A stretch of 64,000 nt of DNA, from NCBI GenBank assembly GCA_963920525.1, contig OY986438.1, forward strand, positions 72,734,346 through 72,798,345, written 5' to 3'. This document shows, one piece after another, positions 31,501-42,003 of the stretch; positions within the stretch are counted from its first letter, which is position 1, and each line of letters begins with the position of its first letter. Source of the DNA: Dichetophora obliterata (lineage: Eukaryota > Arthropoda > Insecta > Diptera > Sciomyzidae). The notes beneath the pieces were generated by a model. The model was not told the DNA's origin and searched no databases. It worked only from the letters and a program-made list of their open reading frames with translations. The position numbers and the translations under genes are program-made.

Positions 31501-32342
31501 ATTTTTCACATTAACGCATGCTTTCTTGTTATAAATCTGTGGTGGTAGCGGGATATATGACGATCCTAGCTGTGGCGTGTATTTGTTGATGTTCACTGCC
31601 AAGTTAACGACTGCAGCCAACGCCCATCCACTATCCCGTTCTTGAAACTCTTCCAGCTTTTTCAAAATAGTATTTTGAACATGTTCAAAAAACCAAGCTC
31701 TAATATCCGTTTCTCGGTAAATAGCAACATTTTTCGTGTTCATGAATTTCAACTCACTAATTTCTTCATTAGCTCTAGTAACCCGAAATTCGCCACAAAA
31801 TATTGTATTTACCTTAAGAGACGTAAATTTCACTAAGGATTTTTTAACGGTGCGCTGGAAGAGGTCTAGGCAATCCGCCAAGAAATTCTGGGGATCTTTA
31901 TGCGTTAAATTAATTATGACGCCGGTACGTACTCTGAAAATTAAAATATGGTGTAAATTAATATATCATATTAAATCTGAATATATAATATGGTAATAAA
32001 ATTATGTAAAAATTAAGCTTACCGTCCACCAAATGTTGACTCGATTTCTTCCCACCGAATTCGAATGGAAGCCCAATTCGATCTGTTACCCGTTCGGGAA
32101 AGACCTGCACCAGTACAAGCGTTGAGCTTCTTCAACTGCGTGCGATAGCCTTGAATAAGTCCTATTCCGCATGTAGCACTCTGTTTCGCTCCAACATTTG
32201 TTGCCCATCGTAAAATATCACGAAGGGTAATGAGATGTATAGAGCACTCCTTTATACTTGGTATAACTAGCTCACGATTCTTTTGCGCATTTTCGTACAA
32301 TGCTTTTGCATTTTTTAAAATTTCGTTGACGCGTGCACTCAT
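28507..32342 (-). CDS. Protein-primed family-B DNA polymerase, two exons (right arm)
   Basis: Mirror copy: exon 1 is 32023-32342, intron 31934-32022, exon 2 is 28507-31933, all minus. The exon 2 translation is identical to the left arm. The intron carries the one substitution noted between arms (position 20112 in the left copy). All motifs listed for the left copy are intact, so both genes could be functional. Confidence 0.92.
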
Positions 32343-32393
32343 TTTAAAATTCAAGAAATACAAATAAATAAATCTTCACGAAATAGGTTTAAA

Positions 32394-32455
32394 CGACTTA
32401 TGTTGCTGACCAAATATTGAATGAATGAAATACTCTCGACTCAATCATTTATATA
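32394..32455 (-). promoter_or_regulatory. Candidate core promoter of PolB (right arm)
   Basis: Mirror of 19635-19696: TATA, initiator-like and DPE-like elements in the same spacing. Confidence 0.4.
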
Positions 32456-32733
32456 CGTATTCAAATAATAAATTATTCTGAAATCCTTATCTTCAATTCC
32501 AACAACAACATAGCACTTCACTAAGTGCTACCACCTAACCCCATTCCATCAGCTTAGAACAATTAGCCTACATATAATATATATCCTCTTAACTTAGGCT
32601 CTTATGAGCTCATACGTTTCATGCTTATCTCCAATTTCATCATCATACGTTTCATGCTTCAGTTCATATGTTTCATGCTTATTTCCAATTTCGGCAAAAA
32701 ATATTCAAAATTCTTGAGACTTAATCTGCAAGC

Positions 32734-32799
32734 ATGAATGAGATATTAAATGTTCTTCAAAAGCCAATATATGATGAGAGCATTATAAAAATGGAATAA
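32734..32799 (+). pseudogene. Capsid-like N-terminal remnant (right arm)
   Basis: Mirror of 19291-19356, identical 21-codon frame followed by the same stop. Confidence 0.35.
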
Positions 32800-32839
32800 C
32801 ATAGCTACTCAACTAAATCCATCAACATAATAAAATAAA

Positions 32840-33001
32840 ATGAAAAGATTGAGGGGGTATCATAAATTAATATATTGCTACTACTGCGGTAGCAACTCGC
32901 ACTTAGAGGAGAAGTGTAAGAAGAAGAAGGATGACCAAAAGTTGGCAAAATGGGTAAAGGAGCAAAAAAAGACACTAAAAATAAGATTGGTAAAGGAGTA
33001 A
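32840..33001 (+). CDS. 53-aa zinc-knuckle protein (right arm)
   Basis: Mirror of 19089-19250 with the same CCHC knuckle. An in-frame stop at 32831-32833 fixes the ATG at 32840 as the first possible start. Confidence 0.5.
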   Translation: MKRLRGYHKLIYCYYCGSNSHLEEKCKKKKDDQKLAKWVKEQKKTLKIRLVKE

Positions 33002-33155
33002 AAAGATGCAGAAACAGAAGAAGAAAATAGAGCAAAATTATACTCGAAGCTGAATGGTTAAATCAATTACTTTTTATGCATGTAATTATTGCTTTTATAC
33101 ATGTATTATCAAACTTTAAATATAACAAATCAATAATGATTCATATATAAAGCAG

Positions 33156-34553
33156 CTCGTTTTGTTTTATTTATATCAGCATAGTTGCGTATGGTCATGG
33201 TTACGATGACGCTTTCAATCTCTAGCTTAACTTATCATTAACCCAAGCCGCCGCCGCAGCCGCCGCAGCCGCCGTTGCTGCTTTCATACTTTGTCTTTAC
33301 ATTAGTCAACCAACTCATATTAAATTTATTAAAATTCTTAACCCTTTCATGTCCGATGTTGCCTACAGGCAACATTGTACTTATAGACTTCGAAGTCCCG
33401 ATATTTTCATGTTTTTGACCCGCGGTTTTTTGCTTCATGTAGCCTTATGTGTCGTGCAAGCTTAAACCTATTTGTTCTATTGAATGCTTGCATGTGCCCA
33501 TTCAGTAGCCGTTCTCCGTAGAATAGAATGGTCCAAATCAAGATCAGGATCGGTTCGCAAAAAGTGTTTATACAAAAGTGCTTGAAAACATTTTAATAAT
33601 TGTTTAGGTGTAAAACCAATTAAAAAAAAAAAAGGTGAGAGAGTTATATAGATAAAAATCTTGAGAAAAGTGTTAAGTTTGTCCAATAACTGCCCAACGG
33701 TGCACATAAGCAACATCCTGTAACTAACTATAGGACTTTAAAATTTTGTCAGTTCTTATTTGAGTTAAGACTAGCACATATCTGACCCCAAAAAATGTGT
33801 AGCCCCAACCATTTTAATTCGGGCATGAAAGGGCTAACAACTACACTGCCCCCCTTATCATGAACATACAGTTTTTGTCTTGCTTATAATGCTTGCTATG
33901 AAGCTTGGGCTTATCATCTTTAACTTGAAATTTTTGTAGCGACTTAAATTCATAAACATATTATATTAAACATGAAAAAAAACATTAGACTTCTACACTG
34001 TTTCCTTATCTTAAACTTTCGGTTTTGGGCCCACTCATTACGCTTAATATGAAGCTGGGGCTTATCATATAAAACGTGAAATTTTTGTGACGACTTAAAT
34101 ACATAAACATTATGCTTGCTATGAAGCATGGGCTTATCACCTTAAACTTGAAAATTTTATTTATAGCAACAACAACAACAACACCGAAGTTTTTGTAGCG
34201 ACTTAAATACATAAACATTATGCTTGCTTTGAAGCTTGGGCTTATCACCTTCTAGCTATCTCCCCGTCCGTCCATCCATCTGACTATCTGTCCGACTGTC
34301 TGCCCATACGTCTTCTATGCTTGCTTATCTCCCACTTCAGCTAGCTTGACCAATCATACCCCCCTAGCTATCCCTCCGTCCGTCCTACTCGCATGCTTAT
34401 CTCCAATTTATAACAACAACAACAACGCTTTAGCTACACATCCATCCATCCATCTGGCCATCTGTCCGACTGTCTGCCCATACGTCTTCTATGCTTGCTT
34501 ATCTCACATTTATAACAACAACAACACGCTGCCAGTGCTGCCACCTCTGACCG
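33156..34553 (-). promoter_or_regulatory. Leader repeat A, right-arm copy
   Basis: Mirror of 17533-18934, including the MITE at the same relative position. Confidence 0.55.
33342..33833. mobile_element. piggyBac-type MITE (right-arm copy)
   Basis: Mirror of 18258-18748, with TTAA (33338-33341) on one side and CTAA (33834-33837) on the other. The same TTAG/TTAA imperfection occurs in both arms. Confidence 0.85.
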
Positions 34554-34649
34554 CTTTCCGACTGCGCTGCTTCTCACAATTTTGTGAATTTGGAGGCCCA
34601 TAAGGAAATACACGCGTTTTTGGTCCAGAATCCTCATAGCCTATCTACT

Positions 34650-34655
34650 TCAAGA
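34650..34655. repeat. Right target site duplication TCAAGA
   Basis: Pairs with 17431-17436; see that entry for the 8-bp alternative. Confidence 0.85.
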
Positions 34656-35300
34656 ATGTCTGCAAATCTTTGTACTATTGATCTTAAGCGAATGCTAGTG
34701 AAGCAACTAGTTTTACCAGTTATTACTTATTCGGAAGTAGTTTAAGTAGACTCGACTTACTTAAACTAAATATTGCTTATGACTATGCCACGCGTTTTGT
34801 ATTTGGCTTAAAAAATTTGACCGCCTCTCAACTTTCAGAAATGCAATACTTGGGTGCAACTTGATTGACTATCTTAATGCTAGAAACTGCATCTTTCTTC
34901 ATAAAATTATGCATAAAAAAACACCACATTATCTCTATGAAAAACTGCAATTCAGCATTTCTAGAAGATGCAATGTTCTTATAGTTCCTAGGCATAGCTC
35001 TCTTAATACCTCCAATCTGTTCTTCATCAATGCCGTAAGACTATGGAATGATCTACCACGTAGCATAAGAGAAATAAATCGGGCGGAAAAATTTATGCAA
35101 TCTATTATGGCTCACTTTTCTACTCCTTAAATTCTATTTCTTTCTTTGTTTTCTTCATAAATATTTCCTTCTTTATGTTTAAGTTTTAATATTTTAAGAT
35201 TTTTAATAACTAATTAATTTGATAAATTTGTTTATTTTTAACAATTATTTAATTTTGTTTAATTCCAATGTTTATTAACTTGTTATATCCAAATATATAC
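34656..35300 (+). pseudogene. Host LINE, 3' part
   Basis: Immediately after the duplication the frame continues the LINE protein as MSANLCTIDLKRMLVKQ, followed by damaged sequence and a final open segment (34861-35130) containing LNARNCIFLHKIMHKKTPHY and AVRLWNDLPRSI, typical of LINE ORF2 C-termini. An AT-rich 3' UTR runs to about 35300, where a Tc1-like element begins. Together with 14923-17436 this is one LINE copy split by the palindrome. Confidence 0.85.
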
Positions 35301-35303
35301 ATA

Positions 35304-36660
35304 CAGTGGTGGTCACGAATTTAGCACACACTGTATTAGTAACTCTAATTTAAAAGTTTTAACATCTTAGCTTAAGAATTGTAAACAAATAATGTTTGCC
35401 GAGTGTTGTTTATGAAGTTAACTCAAAGAACCATTAGTTGGGTTTTCAGTTATTCTTACGTTTTCTTACATATTTCAAGTAGTTGCAATCAATGAGGTTT
35501 AAATGCTGGACACGAATTTAGCACAGTTTGGAATTACTGTTCCATTTCTTATTTTATTTTGGTTGATTAAATTTTACTTTCAAAATTTGCTAAATTTATT
35601 TAGTTTATATTTGAGTTCTAACAAAAAATTGCAAAAAGGTATGAAGAAAGACTACTGGTGTTCAGAGGCTCAGCGCCAGTTGATTCAGCAAATGAAAAAT
35701 GATGGAAGCACAGTTTCAGAGATTGCTCTGCTTCTAAGATGTTCTAGGAAGGTAGTATATAACGCATTTCAACATATAGAGCCGTATGGTAGCATTAAAA
35801 ATGTATGTCAGCGACCTAGAGCGCGAAAAACAACAGCAAGATGAGCTTCACTTAAGACTCCTTTTAATATCTCAAATAAAATTAAAAATGAAATTTCATC
35901 AAAATATCGCATAAATGTGTTCTCAAAAACCATAAGAATACGTTTGAATAAAAACAATTTGCGTGGCTGTATAGCCCAACATAAGCCACATGTGTTGCAA
36001 AAAAATATTAAATGTAGTCTTGCGTTTGCAGAAGAACGTTTAAAAAAGCCAAGGAGTTTTTGGAAGATGTACTTTGGAGTGATGAATCAAAGTTCAGATC
36101 TGACGGCAAACAATATGTGTAGCGTCCTTAAGACATGCAACACAATCTAAGGTACACGCTTAAGACTTTTTAAGACGGTTGTAGAAATGTCATGGTATGG
36201 GCGGCGTTTTATTTGCACGGAGTTGGTCCGATTGTTAAAGTTGACAAAAAAATGGTTCAGAACATTTACATAATCATACTTGTCAATACGATGCTACCGT
36301 TTGCAGAGGATAATTTACCGCTTTTATGGCGTTTTATGCAGGATAATGATCCAAAGCACACTGTTCGAACAGTTGCTAGTTGCTTGGAAGACTCGTGTTA
36401 ATGTCAATTAAATATTTTGAAGTGGCCAGCGCAATCACCGGACCTCAACCTGATTGAGAATCTGTGGAGGGATGTCGAGCAGTAAATACTAACTTTTCCA
36501 GATTTGTGAACCCAAATCCTTTGGATTTGGTATAGTATTCCAAAGTACTGTTGTGAAGCTTTGGTCGAAAGTTTTCCAAGTAGATTCGATGCAGTAATTA
36601 AGAATAAGGGATTTCTTAAGAAATATTGAGTTTTATGCAATAAATTTTGATTTTATTTTT
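35304..36660 (+). pseudogene. Decayed Tc1-like transposon
   Basis: The left end CAGTGGTGGTCACGAATTTA follows a TA (35302-35303). CACGAATTTAGCACA recurs at 35314-35328 and 35511-35525, the inverted-repeat/direct-repeat layout of many Tc1-like elements. The transposase frame starts at ATG 35641 with a helix-turn-helix (VSEIALLLRCSRKVVYNA), then broken pieces including MQDNDPKHT (second catalytic Asp, about 36340-36366) and a SPDLNLIENLW block (third catalytic position, about 36435-36470). Several frameshifts and stops. No matching right end was found. Confidence 0.8.
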
Positions 36661-36905
36661 TATCCTTACAACAAAAAAAATTGAAAATGTAACGAAATTA
36701 ATTAAGATTTAAATGCTTTGAAAAGTGGCCAGATAAACTAGCATGAAGCCAAGTTTAAGCAGTTATTCCTACTAAAGCAAAAACATATAATCAATAATCA
36801 AAATAAAATCACAGTACATTATTTTAAATTTGGAATATATTTAGAAGGTGACTAGGACAGAATGCTGACCCCAAAATAAAATTAACCACTTCTGTTGGGG
36901 ACCCA

Positions 36906-36917
36906 CGTTGGGCGCCA
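36906..36917 (-). promoter_or_regulatory. Gypsy-type tRNA primer-binding site
   Basis: On the minus strand TGGCGCCCAACG is followed by TGGGTCCCC, the classic Ty3/gypsy PBS (3' end of tRNA-Lys). DNA upstream on that strand (36918 to about 37345) would then be LTR; a purine-rich GGAGGGCGGGAA lies at its far end near 37333-37345. No gag or pol follows toward lower coordinates. Confidence 0.5.
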
Positions 36918-39229
36918 TTTTATGTTATGAAAGATTTGAATCGAGTTCGTTGTCGCTGTGCATTTCTATGTTATTATATCTAAGTTCGCTTATGATATTT
37001 TTAAAGAATCCATATCCAACAAGGAGATCTTGAAAGAGAAGAAATCCTCTAGCTACCCCGTGTACATCTGGCTTGTTCCGGAGCTTCAGCTTCGAGGGTT
37101 CGATGATAAAAAGTAGCTAGAGACCTATGAACACTTGCACGCAATTCAAAAAGATAACAAAAATATTTGTTTTATGCACACTAAAACAAATTTAAGTCAA
37201 AAAATCAAATTTTAAATAAAATCAAACGTAGCCAGACAGACAGAACCATAGACAAACTTACAAGCGACTACCACATAAACCTGAACATAACACCAAACAA
37301 AACAGCGCGAACATTTTTACGGCCGTTCTATTCCCGCCCTCCATGACTTCCAGATGTAATTAGAAGTCCCAATTAGCATTATCAAACCACTTAATTTCAA
37401 ATCATTATTCGAAATTTACCAATGATGTAAAAAGTACTAAAGCAAAAATAGATAATTTTTGTAGTTTCTTTAACCAAAACGTCTTGCTTCAACTTCAGCT
37501 TGATTAGAAAAGACAGATTTTTCTTGACGTGGCCCGGAAGTGAAAAATTATCTTTTTTTTCCCCCTTTCTATTATATAAAAATTCGATAACGAACATATG
37601 AGATATATTGAATAATCAAAAGAAACAAACCTACTGTCAGCAATGCAGTTCACAATAGAGACACATCAATTTAAACATATCTTTATCAAATTTTAAAATA
37701 AATTAAATTTTTATTATTTATTTGAAGTACGTAACCCAGCACAATACATTAAGGCGCCTCACGAAAAAATGTTCCTCAAAATATTCTTTAGTTTATGTTT
37801 TGCTGATTCCCCAAATATTTTGATTCTAGCGATGGCCTTCCGTGGGCTGGAATGGCTTGAAATAACCTCTTAAGATTTTTTTGTAAAAATATTGAAAGCT
37901 TGAAATAACCTCTTAAGATTTTTTTGTAAAAATATTGACTGGTGTGTTAGTTAGAAAAAAAGAAATGGTCTAAAATAATATTTTTGAAAATGTCTCTCAA
38001 TCTGCATCAAAAAAATTTTAAATTTTTTCATTCGGAATAAAAATAATGATGGTTTTTGAGCATTTATTTTGGGCCAATGAAATTCACTTTTACGTTCATT
38101 TAATAACACTGCAGGGACGTCAAAAAGACACACCAAAATGCCTAGGCAAATAAACTTATTTTTTGGTCGTAGAATTTAGTGGCATACTCAGTTTTTCCCA
38201 ATCAGATCTCGATATATTTTCGATTGAAATTAAGTAACTTAGCTATTTTCCTTATTTTTGGAGAAAAAAAATTTTGACCACCTCCGATTTTTCTTAAACT
38301 TTCAGAATTTAATCTAATTATGAAATAAAAATGCTAATTCGAGTAAAAAAATTTTAAGATTTTTTTTTTAAATTTTACGTTTATTATTCAAATTGGGTCA
38401 AAATGAAAGGAAATGCTAAATTGCTTAACTTTTTAAAAATCATATATTCAAAAAGGCTAACTCGATTTTCACGTTGGAGGTATTTTTGAAAAGATAATAA
38501 AAATTAATTGTTAAAATACTATAAAAAATTTTTTAAATGATGGTCAAATAACAAAAATCTGAATATCTCGAGAATTTGATTTGTTTTGGAAAAATTGAGT
38601 ATGTTTCTAATTACTACGACCGAAATTGAAATTGTTCAATGACGTTTATCTCAAAAACTGGTGATGCTAGAAAAAAAGTAACAAAAGTTTTGAAATCAGC
38701 GCATCAAGATTAGTCAAAAATAATGCAAATATTGCTGGGAAAATCCAAAAATAAAAATGTTGTCCCCTGAGTTACTCAAATTTTTATTTGAACACCCTTA
38801 TAAACTGAAAATTTTTTGGAAAAACAAAAAATCTTAACTGTTTCTTTATTCCAAGTGAAATTGCAAATGAAAATATTAAAAAAAAAATTTTTTCTTTCAT
38901 GCACTTGTGCAAACTATAAGCCGTGTGCGCACGGGTTATATGCATCCGATCTTACTAAAATTTTACACGAATTTTGTATTCATCTATTAGCGCAGTTTGA
39001 GCCCTTGGAACTCTCCATGAAGTGCTTAGAAATTTTTCCCATATAAATAAGGTCCACTCTAATGTACATTGTACAATTTTCAATTTATCGTCATGTTAGG
39101 GCAAAATTAAATAATTTGTAAAATCTGTGTTTTTATTTATTAAAAAAATTTTGGATTGCTAAGGGGGGTTTAAGCCCCCTATCTAAGGCGTTGGAGCTCT
39201 GGTCACAGACTATATAAACACAAATTTAC
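36918..39229. other. Possible LTR remnant, then AT-rich non-coding DNA
   Basis: 36918-37345 may be an LTR on the minus strand (see PBS). A tandem duplication of about 43 bp (GCTTGAAATAACCTCTTAAG...) lies at 37854-37936. The rest has no recognisable gene. Confidence 0.35.
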
Positions 39230-39590
39230 AACAGAAGAGCAAAGTGACGAGTTTTTATTTGTCGAAGCTTTGGTGACATTGCGCATCACTAGCTTAAAAA
39301 AACAAAAATGAAGAGTGTGTTATTCAAGTTCTTTCATTAACGTCATTCTGCAGACCAATAAAATTGTCCTTCATATATGAAAATAGACGACTTGTAGAAA
39401 CTGAAGATCTACAAATGAAAAATCAAATTGAAAAGTTAACAACATTTCCAGAAATTATTGAAAAAAAAAAAAACCATAACTGTTGCATTAAAAATGCAAT
39501 TGACCATTGTGGATGGAGCTATACTTAATGTTTTTGAAAAAACAAGCTCTTCAAATTGTTATATTTGTAATGCAACCCCTACAGAAATGA
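39230..39590 (+). pseudogene. Decayed ORF fragment, same unclassified transposon family as 8160-8747
   Basis: Interrupted + frames end with VALKMQLTIVDGAILN and SSSNCYICNATPTEMN (about 39483-39590). From memory this block occurs in the same large repeated insect protein as the fragment at 8160-8747. Multiple stops upstream. The class is unknown to me. Confidence 0.35.
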
Positions 39591-40248
39591 ATTATTATTA
39601 TTATATGTAAAACAAAACAAAGTCGTTTATAGTACTTCATAGAGATTAACATAATTTCAATAAATAAATAAAAATATATACTAAACTTTAAAGAAACATT
39701 GCTGTGGGTTATATGTAGAGTAGCTTTTAACAAATGATATGGAAAATTAACAAATGAGAAGACAATACATAAAATATACAAAAATAAGTAAACATTATTT
39801 AGAGCTGGGTTGTAATGATTCCTTTTTAATTTAATTTCACCATTGTGCATCTCAATTCCTCAGGAATGTTATTGGAAAAACTTCTCAATTACTATTGGTA
39901 ATTGGTAATAATTGGTAATTGGACATCTCAATTCCTCAGGAATGGAATTGGAAAAAATTGTCAATTCCATTACAGGAATTGTAATGGGTAATTGACTACC
40001 TCAATTCCTCAGGAATGGAATTGAAAAAAATTTTAAATTCCATTACGGGAATTGTAATTGGTAATTGAACGCCTCAATTCCTTAGGAATAGAATTAGAAA
40101 ACATCGCTTTGTTAGAAGATTAATGAAATTTAATACAGGGGTGTGGAAGTTGTGTACCAAGCACCAAGCAAAAAGTAGTCGGGAGAACTAGATGCGTAAA
40201 TATTTTATTAACCGACTAACAGTGGGCGTCACATAAACTTTTCTAATA

Positions 40249-41534
40249 TTGGGGGTTGGAATTAGTTTTAAAGGTTTTCTAAGAGATGGCAAAACTATTA
40301 ATAGATCGCATCGGGCACACCTGTGACTATATTCATTTCAAAGCACATTGTCTAAGCTTCATTTTTTAGTATGTGTCATTCCACTGAAGTGTAAACAACA
40401 TATATTTTTTTCTCTGTGAACATGTCGACTTTCGTTCCAACAAAACGCAATTTGCGGGAAGGTTTACTTTTGTGCTTCCATTTGAAGAAAAAAGCGGTTG
40501 AAGCACAACGCACGCTTACTGAGGCTTACGGGGACTATGCTCCATCGATTTCTACTTGTGATTACTGGTTCCGTCGGTTTAAAAGTGGTGATTTTGATAC
40601 GGAAGACAAAGAGCGTCCGGGCCAGCCGAAAAAGTTTGAAGATGAGGAATTGGAGGCTTTGCTCGATGAAGACCCATGTCAAACCCTTCAAGAATTGTCA
40701 GAATCATTGGGAGTCGACTTATCAACGGTCGGCAAACGCTTGAAGGCCATGGGAATGATTCAAAAGCAAGGAAATTGGGTGCCGTACCAGTTGAAGCCGA
40801 GAGACGTTGAACGGCGATTTTGCATGTGCGAACAACTGCTTCAACGGCATAAAAGGAAGAGTTTTTTGCATCGTATTGTCACTGGCGATGAAAAGTGGAT
40901 CCATTACGATAATTCTAAGCGAAAAAAATCGTTCGGACCACCCGGCCATGCATCAACATCGAGGGCCAAGACGAATATTCATGGCGCCAAGCTTATGCTG
41001 TGTATTTGGTGGGATCAGAAGGGTGTCGTGTACTATGAGCTGCTAAAACCTAACGAAACCATCACTGGGGAACGCTACCAACAACAATTGATGCAATTGA
41101 GCCGAGCATTAAAGGTTAAACGGCCGGAATATGCCAAAAGACACGACAAAGTGGTTTTTCAACATGACAACGCACGGCCACATGTTGCAAGAACCGTCAA
41201 GGAAACGTTGGAGGCGCTGAATTGGGTTGTGCTACCCCACCCGCCTTATAGCCCAGACATAGCCCCTTCCGACTACCACCTATTCAGATCGATGACGCAT
41301 GGCTTGGCTGAGCAGCGCTTCACTTCTTACGAGGATACCAAAAAATGGGTCGATTCGTGGATTGCCTCAAAAGACGAATCGTTCTTCCGGCGCGGAATCC
41401 ATGTGCTGCCAGAAAGATGGGAAAATGTTGTTGCTAACGATGGACAATACTTTGAATAATATACATTGTACCGTTGTTTCTAAATAAATGCTCAAAAACC
41501 GAAAAAAACCTTTAAAATTAATTCCAACCCCCAA
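40249..41534 (+). mobile_element. Intact mariner element, 1286 bp
   Basis: Inverted ends beginning TTGGGGGTTGGAATTA, flanked by TA (40247-40248 and 41535-41536). The length equals that of typical mariners. Contains one intact transposase gene. Confidence 0.93.
40422..41459 (+). CDS. Mariner (DD34D) transposase
   Basis: 345 aa from ATG 40422. The N-terminal paired helix-turn-helix region includes CDYWFRRFKSGDFD and a second helix block; the linker has GNWVPYQLKPRD, in the place of the family's WVPHEL. The catalytic triad is in VTGDEKWIHYD (first Asp), FQHDNARPH (second) and YSPDIAPSDYHLF (third, in the DD34D position). The enzyme cuts and pastes the element at TA sites. No stop or frameshift, so the copy could be active or very young. 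Subfamily not decided by eye. Confidence 0.93.
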   Translation: MSTFVPTKRNLREGLLLCFHLKKKAVEAQRTLTEAYGDYAPSISTCDYWFRRFKSGDFDTEDKERPGQPKKFEDEELEALLDEDPCQTLQELSESLGVDLSTVGKRLKAMGMIQKQGNWVPYQLKPRDVERRFCMCEQLLQRHKRKSFLHRIVTGDEKWIHYDNSKRKKSFGPPGHASTSRAKTNIHGAKLMLCIWWDQKGVVYYELLKPNETITGERYQQQLMQLSRALKVKRPEYAKRHDKVVFQHDNARPHVARTVKETLEALNWVVLPHPPYSPDIAPSDYHLFRSMTHGLAEQRFTSYEDTKKWVDSWIASKDESFFRRGIHVLPERWENVVANDGQYFE

Positions 41535-42003
41535 TACATAATGAGTTGTTTTGAGTTAATGAAAAAGTAATTGAAATTTTAACTTAAAATTGCAATTGCT
41601 GTAATAGAATTGAAGATTTTTTTTAAATTCCATTTATGTGGAATTGAAGTGTTCAATTACCAATTATAATACCTGTAATGGAATTGACGATTTTTTTTAA
41701 TTCCACTCCAAGGAATTAATTACCAATTACAATTCCTGTAATAGAATTGACGACTTTTTTCAATTCCATTATTGCGGAATTGAGGTGTTCAACTACCAAT
41801 TACAATTCCTGGAATGGAATTGACCATTTTAACCAATTCCATTCCAAGGAATTGAGGTGTTCAATTACCAATTACAATTCCTGTAATGGAATTGACGATT
41901 TTTTCCAATTACATTTCTGAGAAATTGAGAGGACCAATTTCTAATTTCAAGGAATTGGAATTGAATTGTAATGAGTACTTTTTGACCCAGCTCTGACATT
42001 ATA

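Larger units (their letters stand above)
17437..34649. mobile_element. 17.2-kb palindromic Polinton/adintovirus-like element, two head-to-head 8.6-kb arms
   Basis: The left arm (17437-26051) is the reverse complement of the right arm (26062-34649) apart from a few indels and substitutions. Ends read AGTAGATAGGCTATGAGG. The target LINE frame is interrupted and flanked by a direct repeat. Each arm encodes PolB and an A32-like ATPase, the replication and packaging pair of Polinton/adintovirus-like elements. Integrase, intact capsid genes and a separate maturation protease are absent. Polintons usually make 6-bp duplications, which fits the TCAAGA reading. The arrangement in which the whole element is two inverted repeats is not what I know for Polintons. 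It could be an integrated inverted-duplication (defective, snap-back) derivative or a new element type. Confidence 0.88.
26062..34649 (-). repeat. Right arm of the giant inverted repeat
   Basis: 8588 bp, mirror of the left arm. PolB exon 2 and the ATPase translate identically in the two arms over the full lengths compared (1124 and 250 residues). Confidence 0.92.
39800..41995. mobile_element. hAT-type fold-back element built of inverted tandem units
   Basis: Ends TAGAGCTGGGT (39800) and, inverted, CAGAGCTGGGT (to 41995), flanked by ACATTATT and ACATTATA (39792-39799, 41996-42003), an 8-bp duplication with one mismatch. Left (39840-40110) and right (41560-41980) arms are arrays of units of about 60 bp with CTCAATTCC, AATTACCAATTACAATTCC and TAATGGAATTGA blocks in opposite orientation. 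A mariner lies between them. Confidence 0.7.

Noticed and set aside
17437..34649. Assembly artefact as explanation of the palindrome
   Set aside because: The mirror symmetry stops exactly at a target duplication, the two flanks are different halves of one LINE with a continuous frame, and the arms differ by indels. A folded read would mirror the flanks too.
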